From Chrysomallon squamiferum (taxonomy: Eukaryota; Mollusca; Gastropoda; Neomphalida; Peltospiridae): a DNA stretch of 64,000 nucleotides. Below the pieces are notes generated by a model. It made no database searches. It worked only from the letters and a program-made list of their open reading frames with translations, and was not told where the DNA came from. This document shows positions 48,916 to 60,430 of this stretch, piece by piece. Made by a program: the position numbers and the translations under genes. The stretch is taken from the NCBI GenBank assembly GCA_012295275.1, contig CM022675.1, positions 285,240 through 349,239 on the forward strand, written 5' to 3'. Numbering within the stretch: the first letter of the stretch is position 1; each line of letters opens with the position of its first letter.

Positions 48916-49136
48916 GTAAAATGAAACTAATTTCACTTATCTACAGAGCAGTCTTCAATTAAAGAAAACCCATTATCATTATCATCATCATCATCATCAT
49001 CATTATTCATCGTTGTTGTTATTATTATTAGTTCATCATCAATTATTATCGTTGTTGTTGTTATTAAGTTCTATAACAGTATTAGTAAAGGGAGATAATT
49101 CAAAATGATTATTTATTTTTTTTTTTTCTTTTGTAG

Positions 49137-49208
49137 CTGCGACACTTCTGCAGATTGATGTTGAAAGTTTTGCAAAGTTTCTCGTGACCAGGAAAATAAA
49201 AGTCGCTG
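49137..49208 (+). CDS. Myosin A exon 9
   Basis: Encodes the AATLLQIDVESFAKFL helix and the following TRK segment. Phase 1 at the end; donor G|GTAAGA. Confidence 0.85.
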
Positions 49209-49452
49209 GTAAGAAGAAATATAATTCATTTGTTATTGATTTTATTTTATTTTTATAATTATTATTTTATTTAATTACATACATTTTAATTAACGCTTTT
49301 ATGAAGGTATGCATACATTGTCATTTTGCTGTCAACTTCACAATTAAACATTATCCTTCATACATTTTCATTCTTGATTTTCTTTTTAATTATAATGGTA
49401 CCTTTAGTCATCAAACAAAAATTTAAAAAATGGTCTACAAATATTTTGCATA

Positions 49453-50315
49453 CAGTGGTACCTTGACTTAAGAGTTTAATTTGACCTGTGACCGAGCTAG
49501 TAACTCAATTTGCTCGTATATCAAATCAATTGTCCCAACTGAAATTAAATGAAATACCATTAATCCGTTCAAGCCCCCTCCCTCAAAAGCCACTTTAAAA
49601 ATTTGTCTGTTTTTTGTTTTTGTTTTTTGTAACGTGTTTTTAAATAAGAATAATGTATTTGTATATTACAAATATTGTATGAAAACAAAATAAAAGAGAA
49701 TGTAAAGAAATAAATTGGTTTTGTAAGGTGCATATATCTTGGAGATCAGAGAAATTATTTTAACGCCTTTGGTTGGAGTTACAGCCTTTATCGACACCTG
49801 ATTATTCAGTGTGGCACTAGAGAACTACGTGGAAAGAAAACCAGTCAGAGTCTGTGTTGAGACGTACTGATAGTGTCGTGCTTCATATTTTACTTTTAAA
49901 GAAAAAAGACAAGTAAGAAAGACTCACCTGGTTTTCCTCAGTTTCACGTACTGCTCGTACTGTCTCGCTCATGTTTTTCTATGATTTCATGCTTTAATTC
50001 AATGGACATCACCCGCTTCTTCTTCATAGCACTGTCCTTTGCACTCACTTTCCTACGATCCATGGTAAGAAATAAGAAATTTGTCAAAATACGCGAGCAC
50101 AACACAACAGAGAGGCCTCCGCGGCGAGATAACCACGTAAAGTAAACGAATGTGACGCGGGATGCTGGCCGGATGTTGTGTTCTTCCTAGCGTATCTGAA
50201 ACTCGCTCGTAACTCGGATTTTGGCTCGCAACTGAAAGATAAACATCGACCAAGCGACAGCTCGTAACTCGGAAAACTGTTAAGTGGGGGGACTCATAAG
50301 TAAAGGTACCATTGT
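49453..50315 (-). mobile_element. Tigger element with captured myosin exon 3 sequence (intron 9)
   Basis: Termini CAGTGGTACCTTGACTTA and the inverted form ending GGTACCATTG. The minus strand has a truncated pogo transposase start at about 50061 (MDRRKVSAKDSAMKKKR). Where other copies continue into the helix-turn-helix, this one carries about 150 bp matching the end of myosin exon 3, its donor site and intron 3. Confidence 0.8.
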
Positions 50316-50515
50316 ACTTAAATGTTATTAATATTTTGTATGAGTCCAGAGACAATTAATAAGCTAGTGAGGGGACAATAATAATCAAATTTTTATTTTA
50401 TTACAGACATTTGTAAAAAGCAAAACAATGATCAGATAGAAATTCAGTGAAACAGAGAGAATTACATGATATTTATCTAAGTGTTATATGCATACATACA
50501 CATATACACACACAC

Positions 50516-50633
<118 letters not shown>

Positions 50634-50668
50634 TTCTTTGTTTATAGTTACATTATGATGTGATGTAG

Positions 50669-50804
50669 GTGAGATTATTGACTGTCTGAACAACAAGGCT
50701 CAGGCAGATGAGGGGCGAGACGCTCTTGCTAAAGCTCTCTACGACAGACTGTTCGGCTGGCTTGTCAGACAGATCAACGTGGCTCTCCACAAAACAAATT
50801 CCAA
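50669..50804 (+). CDS. Myosin A exon 10
   Basis: Encodes GRDALAKALYDRLFGWLVRQIN, the conserved SRDALAKxLYxxLFxWLVxxIN motif. Ends in phase 2 before GTATGT. Confidence 0.9.
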
Positions 50805-51087
50805 GTATGTCTTAATCCCAGTTTCTTACTGTATTGTTATCATTAGCAGTAATAATAGCGGCAGTGCTGGAACTAGTAGTAATAGTTGTTGTTGTTGTTG
50901 GTGGTGGTGTTGTAGCAATTAGTGTTGTTGTAATACAAATATATACATATATAATATGTATAAACGTTCTCTTCATTTAAGCACCATATATGTAAGACAG
51001 ACAATCTTTTTGTAAGTTCTATTTAACTTAGTGACTACAAACCGTTTATTACAACCGTTTTAACGTTTAATTTATAATTAAAAGTAG

Positions 51088-51312
51088 GTCTGCTGTTGCC
51101 GGGTCTATTGGCATCTTGGATATATGTGGATTTGAGACTTTGCGAAACAATGGCTTAGAACAACTCTGCATCAATATCGTGAACGAAAAGTTCCAGATGT
51201 TCATGAACAATAAAATTTTCCAGAGAGAAAAGGAAATATTCGAAAGTGAGGGTTTGGAGTGGATTTCAACAGAATATACCAGCAATCAGGATATAGTTGA
51301 TATGTTTTTAAA
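51088..51312 (+). CDS. Myosin A exon 11 (switch II)
   Basis: Encodes IGILDICGFETL, where switch II is normally LDIFGFE, then LEQLCINIVNEKFQMFMN in place of FEQLCINYANEKLQQFFN. Ends in phase 2 (GTAAGT). Several usually invariant aromatic positions are changed. Confidence 0.9.
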
Positions 51313-51406
51313 GTAAGTAATTTTATTATATTAAATACTGTCACTGAAACATTTACTTCTTCAGTGAAGACTGAAGACAATTTACAGAACTGCTATTTTT
51401 ATATAC

Positions 51407-52168
51407 TGTCACGTGGCCCACACCATTAAACACCTTGGATGTTTTATTAAGGTTCAGCCTAGGTAACAATGGACACCAAAGCAGGAATTTAAACGCTAAA
51501 ATGACAGCAATCTAAATAGTTCTATCTTTCCATTGTGGAAATAAACACAAGTTAAAGTAAAAGTTAATTATTTAATTATGATATACAGGTGACATAAGAA
51601 TAATAATTGATACAATCGATAAAACATATTTAAGTAATTTTGATTAATGATACGAGTAAGGTCATACGGGGAACCAAGACAAAATAAGAATCTGCACGGA
51701 AGACAGATTAAACAATTAAAATGTTCTTGATACAGGTTAATTGCACATTACAACCTATCAAAATAAGAATAGACAATAGCTTACCATACTCGTCCGTAAA
51801 GACAACGTCATTCAAAAACATTGGTTTCCCCGCCTGACTTTGCTCTCATGTTGGCCTTTTCCTTCGCTGCTTAATTATGGAATGGAATGAAAAAAATTAA
51901 CGTGCTAATGAGAGCAAGCTGTTGTGAAGCACGTCTGCGACAGGCACGCTTTCTGACAGGTCAGCGGGCGTGGCCGTCGCATCTTAATTACCAACTGCCA
52001 GCCCTTTTATAACAACGCCATGGAGTTGAAAAATTGGCGGAAACAATCAAAACCGCGGACGTAATTGAAGCTACAATTGGTTACGCAATTTCAATTCCAT
52101 GGCATAAAAATAAAAACCGCCGATATGATTGAAGTAACAATTTGTTACGCAATCTGAATTCCGTGACA
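51407..52168 (+). mobile_element. Solo-LTR-like element 2 in intron 11
   Basis: Second copy of the element at 46554, from TGTCACGTGG to CCGTGACA, with the same internal tandem duplication. It is 113 bp longer mainly because of a nested insertion at 51878. Its end lies 29 bp before exon 12. Confidence 0.75.
51878..51982 (-). mobile_element. Short dispersed element, copy 2, nested in the LTR
   Basis: 105 bp flanked by an 8-bp duplication CTTAATTA (51870-51877 and 51983-51990); the uninterrupted LTR copy has one such site. On the minus strand it ends ATTCCATTCCA, a tail like those of truncated LINEs or SINEs. Confidence 0.8.
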
Positions 52169-52197
52169 TATGTGTTATAATAATGTTACGACTTCAG

Positions 52198-52361
52198 GAA
52201 AAGACGGGAATCCTACACCTGATTGACGAGGACACAAGATTCCAGCAAGCTACAGACTCTCTCTAGTGACCAAACTGGATGACCACTATGGTGGATCTGA
52301 ATACTACCACAAAACAAAGGGAAACCATCCAGAATTTTACATAAAACACTTCGCCGGCTTG
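52198..52361 (+). CDS. Myosin A exon 12 (two frame breaks)
   Basis: Encodes GILHLIDEDTRFQQATDSL in one frame and then LDDHYGGSEYYHK to IKHFAGL in another. It matches GILxLLDEExRFPxATD and FxIxHYAG of other myosins. The junction with exon 11 is out of frame by one base and a second base appears lost in the TCTCTCT stretch near 52258. Length 164 against an expected 166. Confidence 0.85.
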
Positions 52362-52582
52362 GTCAGTACTGACGTTACACAATTTATTTTATCTAGTGAT
52401 GGCACAGAATTAAATGTTAAATCTGAGAAATGTTAAAAGTGAATTAATAGAAGTCAAAAAATCTTATTACTATCTGGTATTAGATAATATATAATAATAA
52501 TAATTATTATTATTATTATTATATAATATTTCACTATATGAATGTCTGAGTGTGTGTGTGTGTTTGTTTGTATGTGTGTGTC

Positions 52583-52583
52583 C

Positions 52584-52612
<29 letters not shown>
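52583..52612. repeat. (AT)n and (TG)n in intron 12
   Basis: Short dinucleotide tracts; a (TAC)n/(AAT)n tract follows at 52668-52705. Confidence 0.9.
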
Positions 52613-52618
<6 letters not shown>

Positions 52619-52880
52619 ATTATCAGAAAGTCAATAGTATTATTAAAACATATTTTAAAATAATACTGCTACTACTACTACTACTACTACTAATAATAAT
52701 AATAGTAATTATACAGTATTTTATTAGAGTATTTATTGTTTATTAATTTAATTTTTGTTTTTTCAATGTTACTAAACAGCACGGATAACACGTATTTGTG
52801 TGGTTTTACGTCAGTCAAAGTATAAATCATGTCATTAAATAGTATCTGCTGTTAAAACTAATATAAACATCTTATTAAAG

Positions 52881-53023
52881 GTGAAATACAACGCAAGTGG
52901 ATTTTTGGAGAAGAACGGCAATGTACTTAGTCCTGACGTACTCAAGTGTCTCGTTGAAAGCACAAATGAGATGATCAGTGATTTGTTTACAGTTCAGCCA
53001 ACAAACACTGGAACAATTTCAGG
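52881..53023 (+). CDS. Myosin A exon 13
   Basis: Starts VKYNASGFLEKNGNVLSPD, equivalent to VxYxxxGFLEKNRDxLxxD of myosins. Phase 0 to phase 2; donor GG|GTAAGA. Confidence 0.9.
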
Positions 53024-53133
53024 GTAAGAGTCATATATCTCGATAAACAAACTGTTATATACATACATATATCAATATTTGGAATTCTAATACAATAACA
53101 AGGGAGGTAATGCATTGTTTATTTAATTCACAG

Positions 53134-53248
53134 GACACAGTTTGCATACAGGATGTCTAGACGACATCAGCCGGTCTGTCACAAGCCACACGGTAATAAA
53201 ATCACTGCAGGTCTCGTGCGTGGTACTCTGAAGAGCCTAAAAGGACAG
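53134..53248 (+). CDS. Myosin A exon 14
   Basis: Completes the codon left by exon 13 and ends GLVRGTLKSLKGQ before GTAGCT. This precedes the actin-binding FVRCIKPN segment, which is not seen and probably falls in the gap. Confidence 0.82.
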
Positions 53249-53289
53249 GTAGCTTCGTTTTAAACCTTTCTGTTAGCCTGTTATTTCCC

Positions 53290-53489
53290 NNNNNNNNNNN
53301 NNNNNNNNNNNNNNNNNNNNNNNNNNNNNNNNNNNNNNNNNNNNNNNNNNNNNNNNNNNNNNNNNNNNNNNNNNNNNNNNNNNNNNNNNNNNNNNNNNNN
53401 NNNNNNNNNNNNNNNNNNNNNNNNNNNNNNNNNNNNNNNNNNNNNNNNNNNNNNNNNNNNNNNNNNNNNNNNNNNNNNNNNNNNNNNNN
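53290..53489. other. Assembly gap, 200 N
   Basis: Exactly 200 N, a common placeholder for unknown length. Any later exons of myosin A are lost here or were removed by the duplication breakpoint. Confidence 0.99.
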
Positions 53490-53518
53490 GGCGTAAGAAA
53501 CGTCTACTTTCTACAAAG

Positions 53519-53805
53519 TAAATGCAAAGGACAGTGCTGAGAAGAAGCGGATAATGTCCCAATCGAAGCATGAAATCAGAAAATATGACAGAGATGTGCC
53601 TGTAGTCAGCATGACCAGGCAGTAATTACCGATACTTTTACGATATGTACCATACTGACACAGAAGGAGTAGATAAAAGTTATAACTCCAGCCAAAGGGT
53701 TTAAAATAATTTGTCTGATGTCATGGCTTATGGGGATTATGGCTGGAACGGATTAGTGGTATTTCAATTGATTTTAGTTGGGAAAACTGATTTGATATAC
53801 GAGCA
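53519..53805 (+). mobile_element. Tigger fragment after the gap
   Basis: Contains KDSAEKKR-type transposase start sequence, a degraded helix-turn-helix and the CTGATGTCATGG 3' region. Similar to 58285-58600. Confidence 0.7.
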
Positions 53806-53814
53806 AATATATAA

Positions 53815-54270
53815 ATCTACCAACCTACATGCGTACATACACAAGTTCATATTTAAATTTCTGTTTGTTTATTACAGTTATGATTATGAAATCATTTTCG
53901 GTATACATACATAGGAAATAAATAAATAAATGAATGGAAATATTTTGACTCTGCAATAAACTGTTGTTTAACTCATTTCTTTTGCACCCATTCCCTAGAC
54001 ATGCATTGACAGGAAGACTTCCTAGATGTCTTTTATTGGCTTGGAAACATTGTTTACTCACCTAGTCTTTAGTTATAGTAGGCTGGCCTGGCCCATAGTC
54101 AGTCAGTGGAGTGTATCCTCACCCGTATACCGTGTACACGATTCTAAAAGAAAAACTATACATCACAGCCAAAAATAAAATCTTCAAATTGTAACATATC
54201 TTTTTGATCAATCCTGTGAGCTTCAAGGCGTTGTATGCGATTTCAATACCGATAGTTTATGTTATTAATT
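53815..54270 (+). repeat. Tail of a duplicated unit with R1 copy 3
   Basis: 53815-53970 matches 40360-40560 (tail of unit A), and 53975-54270 is an R1 copy of the short form like 41095-41385. Lies immediately before unit B. Confidence 0.8.
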
Positions 54271-54395
54271 AATTAATTTATTTATTGTTTATTTATTTAT
54301 TTATTTATTATTATTATTATTATTACTACTACTACTAAATTATAATTATTATTGTTATTGTTGTTGTTGTTGTTATTATTATTATTATTAGAAAC
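54271..54395. repeat. (TTTA)n/(ATT)n/(GTT)n microsatellite
   Basis: Compound tract at the junction into unit B. Confidence 0.92.
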
Positions 54396-54547
54396 AATAA
54401 AATAAACAGAAAAGGATTATCGTTAAACAAATGTAAACATAATTTATTTTTTAGGAAAAGACTACTCCATTAAAAACATAATTCCGTTTATTTTTCCACA
54501 AACGTGTATTAAAAAGAAAGGAAAAAGGAGTTGGTTTTTACACTGCA

Positions 54548-54595
54548 TGTATGTATGTATGTATGTATGTATGTATGTATGTATGTATGTTTGTT
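54548..54595. repeat. (TATG)n microsatellite
   Basis: Shared position with the TATG tract at 34645-34710 in unit A. Confidence 0.9.
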
Positions 54596-56022
54596 AAGAA
54601 TGGCAGAGGCCTGTGTTAACTGAATAGTTCGCCTTACGCGCGCGCTCTTGCAAATTTTCGTTATTGTTAATATAAGAAACAAAAACAAAGATGAAAAGTT
54701 ATACGGTTCTAAAACTATTATATTACTTTTTCTAATAATTCTAAAAAAGAAAAAGAAATGAAAAAATAAAGTAATACAAAGAAATAACTGAGTTTGTTAC
54801 ATTAATAATTACAGCATCAGTCTTTGTAATAAATAGTTAAAGTGAGGCGAACGTGCTTCGTATGTGTTCAACACAGTAACCAATCACTGCTTTGATGATT
54901 GTTTTTTTAGATAATAAAATACACAAGGCAAACAAGTCAGGCGTTACCTGAAAGATCAAGAGTTATGTACAAAGTAAAAGAACGAGGTGGAAGAGCAACG
55001 TGTGATATCTACGCATAAAAACATGGAATATGTGCTGTGGTTCAAACCGGATAAAGCTGTTTCTGTATATTATGTGTTAAAAGGTTATCATATTTTTTAG
55101 TATGATCTCTAGGTATCGACATTTGTAAGGGAATGAAAGATATAAAATAATATATATATAAAAAAATTAAAAATTAAAAAATTAAAAAATTAATTCATGT
55201 AAGTTAATTTAAAAAAGAAAATATAAAACATTTGTCCCAAAACCCTGCAGAAACATATTACTGATCTTGTTTGTTTGTTGTTGTTTCTTGTTTCTTCTTC
55301 TATATCAAATAATAATGACAACAACAACAACAACAACCATTATAATAATAATAACACTATCGCTAATAATAAAGGGAAAAAATTGTCAATTTTAATAGTT
55401 TGAAGTCTATAACTGACTAACGAAAATCTTGGTCTGTGCTGGGTCCTGGCTAGAAAATGAGTGAGACACAAAAGATCAGTAATGTTGAGGATCAATGACG
55501 TCAGTCACCTCACGTCGAACGACAGTGTGGGTCTAAAACAGACATGAGGTCAGATTTAGGTCAGGTTACACCACAATGGGAGAAGCACACACACTAATTC
55601 AGGTTATGTTGTCTCATATATTATTTGTTTAGAAATAATATTTCAGATAAAGAAACGGCCTAGCTTCATTTTTTTTAAATCTTTCATTGAAAGACAAACG
55701 CTATATCATCGTTTTAATTATATTGACACCAGTTAGAAACACAGAGGGTTTAGAGTTCTTCACAACAGTTTAAGTATGCAATATATAAACAATACTTTGC
55801 ACGAACATCACGAGTTTCGTGTCTGCAGCACAGTTCGTAGTGAGAGTGAAACGTCTGAACATCAAAGATATAAATACATATTTATATATACACACATACA
55901 CACGTACATACAGATACATATACATTTATATATATTTGTGATATGTGTGTATGTGTTAGCCTGACTTAGTATTTGTGTACAATATTAAGTATATTTATTT
56001 TTTAGAAAAAAACATGGTTATT

Positions 56023-56125
56023 GCTTTAGTATGCATAAAAGTGTCTTCCTCTTGGGCTACCACTTTAAAACTGACGTAGTTTAAGAAGACGTGCGTAAAC
56101 TGGTTTCTTCCTGATCCGTGTACCA
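56023..56125 (+). promoter_or_regulatory. Conserved block B: candidate myosin promoter and 5' exon
   Basis: Counterpart of 36784-36886, with one mismatch in 102 bp, followed by GTGAGC. Confidence 0.4.
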
Positions 56126-56214
56126 GTGAGCAGCACGGTGTTCCACTGACGAAATCTTTTGTACTGACGAAACTCCAGCGAGATGAGAAATGCTTTCAAT
56201 ACCAGGATGTACAA

Positions 56215-56330
<116 letters not shown>

Positions 56331-56389
56331 TTTTCGTTGCTGTTGTTGTCGTCGTTGATGCTGTTTTTCTATTAGTGCATTATTAAATG

Positions 56390-57000
56390 TTTTAGACAAA
56401 AATGTACTGAATATAACTGTTCGAAATAAACAGCATGTTTGTAAAACCTTTCTTGTTATAATAAAGAAAACTCGTAATAATATTGACAGATGATGTAAAA
56501 TCATTCAGAAAGTTCAGTACTTTTGTTTCGAGCCTTTCTTCAAGTGAAAATGTTTTCATATAATTATATCCAACTAATAAATATAATTGTATTAAGAAAC
56601 AATCTCATCGACTTGTTGATTTAACACTAGGGTGCAAATACTAATTAAAACGTATATCACAGTTACTATTTTAACAAATATTTATATTTAAGAAACAAAT
56701 TATTACACTTTCTAAATGTTAACTATGAAACTGTTCATGCCGTTTGAAAGAATATTATGATGACCTCATCTTGGTAAACTCCTTTTAAGAAAAACGATTT
56801 CTTTTTTATTTTCTCGTTATTATAGAAATGGTATGTGTTGTTTTTATTATTCACATATACATTTATTAATATATATATTTTATTTGTTAATTTATTGATT
56901 TATTGTTATTATTATTATTATAATTATTATTATTATTATTATTGTTGTTGTTGCTGTAGTTGTCAAAGATTTTTGAGCTTGTATTGAACAACTGATAATA
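56390..57000. other. Gene-free AT-rich stretch
   Basis: No homology to unit A noted here; (ATT)n near 56905-56945. Confidence 0.5.
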
Positions 57001-57859
57001 ATTATAAAACTTAGAAATGAAAAAGACATTTATCAAATATCAATTTAAAATCTATATACTAAACAGTGACTTAAGATCTTTATTCTGTACATAATAACTG
57101 CATATCTCTATGTTTTATATCATAATCTATGCAGACGTACGTCACAATTACATGTACTAAACTATATGTGTATGTTTCATATTATAACAACTGTATATGT
57201 GTATGTTTTATATCATAACAACAGTAGATCAATGTTCTGTTACCGTTTGATAATTTGTGAGGGACAACAATTCAACGCTAAAAGCTTATTTCATAACGCG
57301 TATAAAAAACTTATTTTTTTTAAACCTTTTATTCTACGCAGTTTGGTTTCAGTTCAGAGATCATATTCTTGTCAGGAATATGAATTACAAAGACGTAATC
57401 ACGAAGAAATCAAGTTGCTATTATTATCAAGTAATTTAGCATTTAATCACGTAACTAACACATTTTGATTTTAATCGGCAAAATGTCTCTGGGCACGGAG
57501 TAAACTGAGAAGCCTATGCATGTACCCGTTTCGCACAAATGGAAATTTAACACCTCTTTTATTATCTGCTAGTACCTGTTTTAACGTTGTACGATTGCGC
57601 AGTACGGCCAGTGAACAAAACTGAGCTACCTGCCAAAAGTCGCAGACACCACAGAGTGAATCACAGAAAACACTCAGCTCAGTTTACTATTTAAAAAACA
57701 ATTTCACCCTTTTTTTTAGCGCTTGTTCAGGAGTTTCTAAAAGAAAGTAAAACGGATTTCAAGAAAATGTGAAGATTGTTTCTGGTTTCTTTCTCCGAAT
57801 CATTATTCCGTTATTGTGAAGTGAGACTACATGTCACTTTACATATATTTGTGGTGAGT

Positions 57860-58030
57860 ATGGCAGAAATATTTAAGGGTCCTACTGTCTTTAAAAAGGA
57901 TTTCTTCCCGGATAGACAAACCATGTTCATGGAAGAAATATTTCCTAGTGACTTGACAGAGCTGGGACATCTAACTGAGGAAACTGTGTTACAAGTGGTG
58001 AAAAAGAGATATGAAGAAGACAAAATATAC
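57860..58030 (+). CDS. Myosin copy B, exon 1 (intact)
   Basis: 57 codons from MAEIF to KIY, phase 0 before GTAAGT. Contains FFPDRQTMFMEE, then DLTELGHLTEETVL and KKRYEEDKIY, matching the DLTxLxxLxExxVLxxLxxRYxxxxIYT start of myosin motors. Unlike copy A the reading frame is whole. No further exon of this copy was found before the window ends, although the equivalent intron in copy A is about 5.3 kb and 6 kb of sequence follow here. Confidence 0.8.
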
Positions 58031-58239
58031 GTAAGTAATTTTACATTTATTTATACATGTAATTTTAAATTTATTTATACATGTATTTTTACATACATCT
58101 ACACATACATACATACATACATCATACATGCATTTGTACATCCATACATAAATACGTACGAACGTACATATGTACATTTCATTCATACATTGATTCATAC
58201 ATCCATCCATAGATACATAAATATATACATAATTGCTTT

Positions 58240-58687
58240 GAGTTGCGAGCCAGTATCCGAGTTACAAGCGAGTTTCAGAAAAAAACATGAGCGAGATGTG
58301 CGTGTAATCGACTTGGCTAGGCAGTACAAAACTGGTACTTCTACGATATGTACCATACTGACGCAGAAGCAGTCGATAAAGGCTGTAACTCCAGCCAAAG
58401 GTTTTAAAATAATTTGTCTGATCTCCAAGATAAATACACTTTACAAAAACAATTTCTCTATTATTTAGTTTTTATACAATACCTCTCATTTATAAATACA
58501 TTTTCCTTATTTAAAAGCATGTTACAGAATGGGTTGGTTTTTCGAGTGCCGGAACGGATTAATGGTATATGAATTATTTACAGTTGGGAAAATTGATTTG
58601 ATATACGAGAAAATTGAGGTACGAGCAAACTAATTTACGGGCTCGGTCACGTAACGAATTAAACTCGTAAGTCAAGGTACCTCTCTA
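58240..58687 (+). mobile_element. Tigger element with helix-turn-helix remnant
   Basis: 58285-58400 encodes KHERDVRVIDLARQYKTGTS and ICTIL, the N-terminal CENP-B/pogo DNA-binding helix-turn-helix, then jumps to 3' sequence. Ends with the inverted terminus GTCAAGGTACC. It abuts the next element head-on. Confidence 0.8.
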
Positions 58688-59503
58688 CAGTGGTACCTCC
58701 ACTTACGAGTCTTTTCAGTTAAGACCAGTCGCCGTGTCGATTTTTTTTAAGTTCCGAGCCAAAATCTGAGTTACGAGCGAGCTTCAGGTACGCCGCCGCT
58801 ATTTGGCGCAACGAACAACACAACATTCGGCCAGCATCTGGCGTCTCACTCGTTTACTTCACATGTTTACTTCTCCGCGAAAGCCGTTCCAGCCACCCAA
58901 AACCACCCCATTTTTTTGTGTTTGTTCTTTTCTAATTTTTTATTTTATTTATTTAATTTTTATTTTTTATTTTTTTTTTAATGTGTTTTTAAAAAAGAAA
59001 TGTGCATTTATAAATAATAAATATTCTGTAAAAATAAAACAAAAGAGAATGTAAAGAAATAAATTGGTTTTGTAAAATATATTTATCTTGGAGATCAGAC
59101 ACATTTGGCTGGAGTTACAGCTTTATCGATTCCTTCATTTTCAGTAGAAATCCTACGCCCGTACTGCCTAGCCAAGTCGACTAAACGCACACCTCCCCTG
59201 ATGTTTTTTCTCTGAATTGAAGCTTTAATTCAATGGACATCATCCGCTTCTTCGCAGCACTGTCCTTTGCACTCGCTTTCTTAGGATCCATGGCCAGAAC
59301 ATTTTTCTTATCAAAATACTGATCAAAACGACAGTACAACACAGCAGAGATGTTTTCATGGTGAATTAACCACGTGAATTAAAGGAGTGAGATGCGGGAT
59401 GCTGGCTGGATGTTATGTTGTTGGTTGCGCCAACTAACGGAGGCGTATCTGAAGATCGCTCCTAACTCGTAAGTTGGGGCACTCTTAAGTCGAGGTACCA
59501 CTA
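58688..59503 (-). mobile_element. Complete non-autonomous Tigger element
   Basis: 816 bp from CAGTGGTACC to GGTACCACTA. The terminal 180 bp or so on each side are inverted relatives (for example the GGCGCAACGAACAAC block and its reverse complement near 59425), so it could fold back. A transposase start (minus strand near 59292) is present but interrupted. Confidence 0.82.
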
Positions 59504-59514
59504 TATATATATTA

Positions 59515-60430
59515 CAAACATTCCAGTTCGTAAATCTCCATTTTCTTATATAGAGAACTCATTTCTTTTCCACCCACTACCTAGAAACGGATTGACAGGG
59601 AAGACTTCCTAGATGTCCTGTGTTGGCTTGGAAACAGTGCTTACTCACCTGGTGTTTAGTTACAGTAGGCTGGCCTGGCCCATAGTCAGTCAGAGGAGTG
59701 TAACTTCACCCATATACCATGTACACGATTCTAAAAGAAAAACTATTTACATCATAGCGAAAAATAAAATCTTCAAATTGTGACGTACCATTTTTAGCAA
59801 TCTTCAGCTACCTTCAATCACTCAACATGTATGGTACATATACAAAAAACATTGAATCATAATTCCCATTGCCTGAGTGGTCCCTTATCTTGTGCAGATA
59901 GCCCTGAAACAATGTGTCTCAAGAAGGGCACCGATCAAAGCGATATCGTTCAAAAAGCGTACGGACTACTTATATAAAAAATAAGGTTTTTTTTAATATT
60001 ATATAATTCTACATAGAAAACAAAATTGCAATTAAAAACAAGTCTGGCAAAGAGGCACTAATGAGCTTTCGTCACATACCTTTACATCATAAAGAATATT
60101 TACACTACTTTTAACGTACGCAAATATTCGCATTTTCTTGTACATACATGTATATCATAACACTAATACATCAGACTAGTATAATAACAAACACAATTTT
60201 GAATGACATCCTCACATTATATGATTGGAAGAAACTATCTTGTAAGAACATGAAAATATTTATCTACATGAACATAATACATACTCTTATATACATATAC
60301 ATATATAGCAACAGAAGATATGATTACTTTAATAGCATGCAGTTCAACATGATGACGACACAGCACATCATATAAACGTTTATATTGTTAGGAACCGTCT
60401 TGGCTTTCAGCTTTCGTAAAACTCTTTTTT
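59515..60430 (+). repeat. R1 copy 4 with short LTR-like segment
   Basis: Head at 59553-59778, then a segment 59779-60076 bounded by TGTGACG and CGTCACA (the 651-bp version is at 62922-63572), then sequence identical in layout to 63573-63955 leading into the retrotransposon RNase H. Confidence 0.75.

Noticed and set aside
57776-58468. 230-codon ORF as one protein
   Set aside because: It joins myosin exon 1, intron microsatellite and a Tigger helix-turn-helix remnant; the GTAAGT donor at 58031 ends the real exon.
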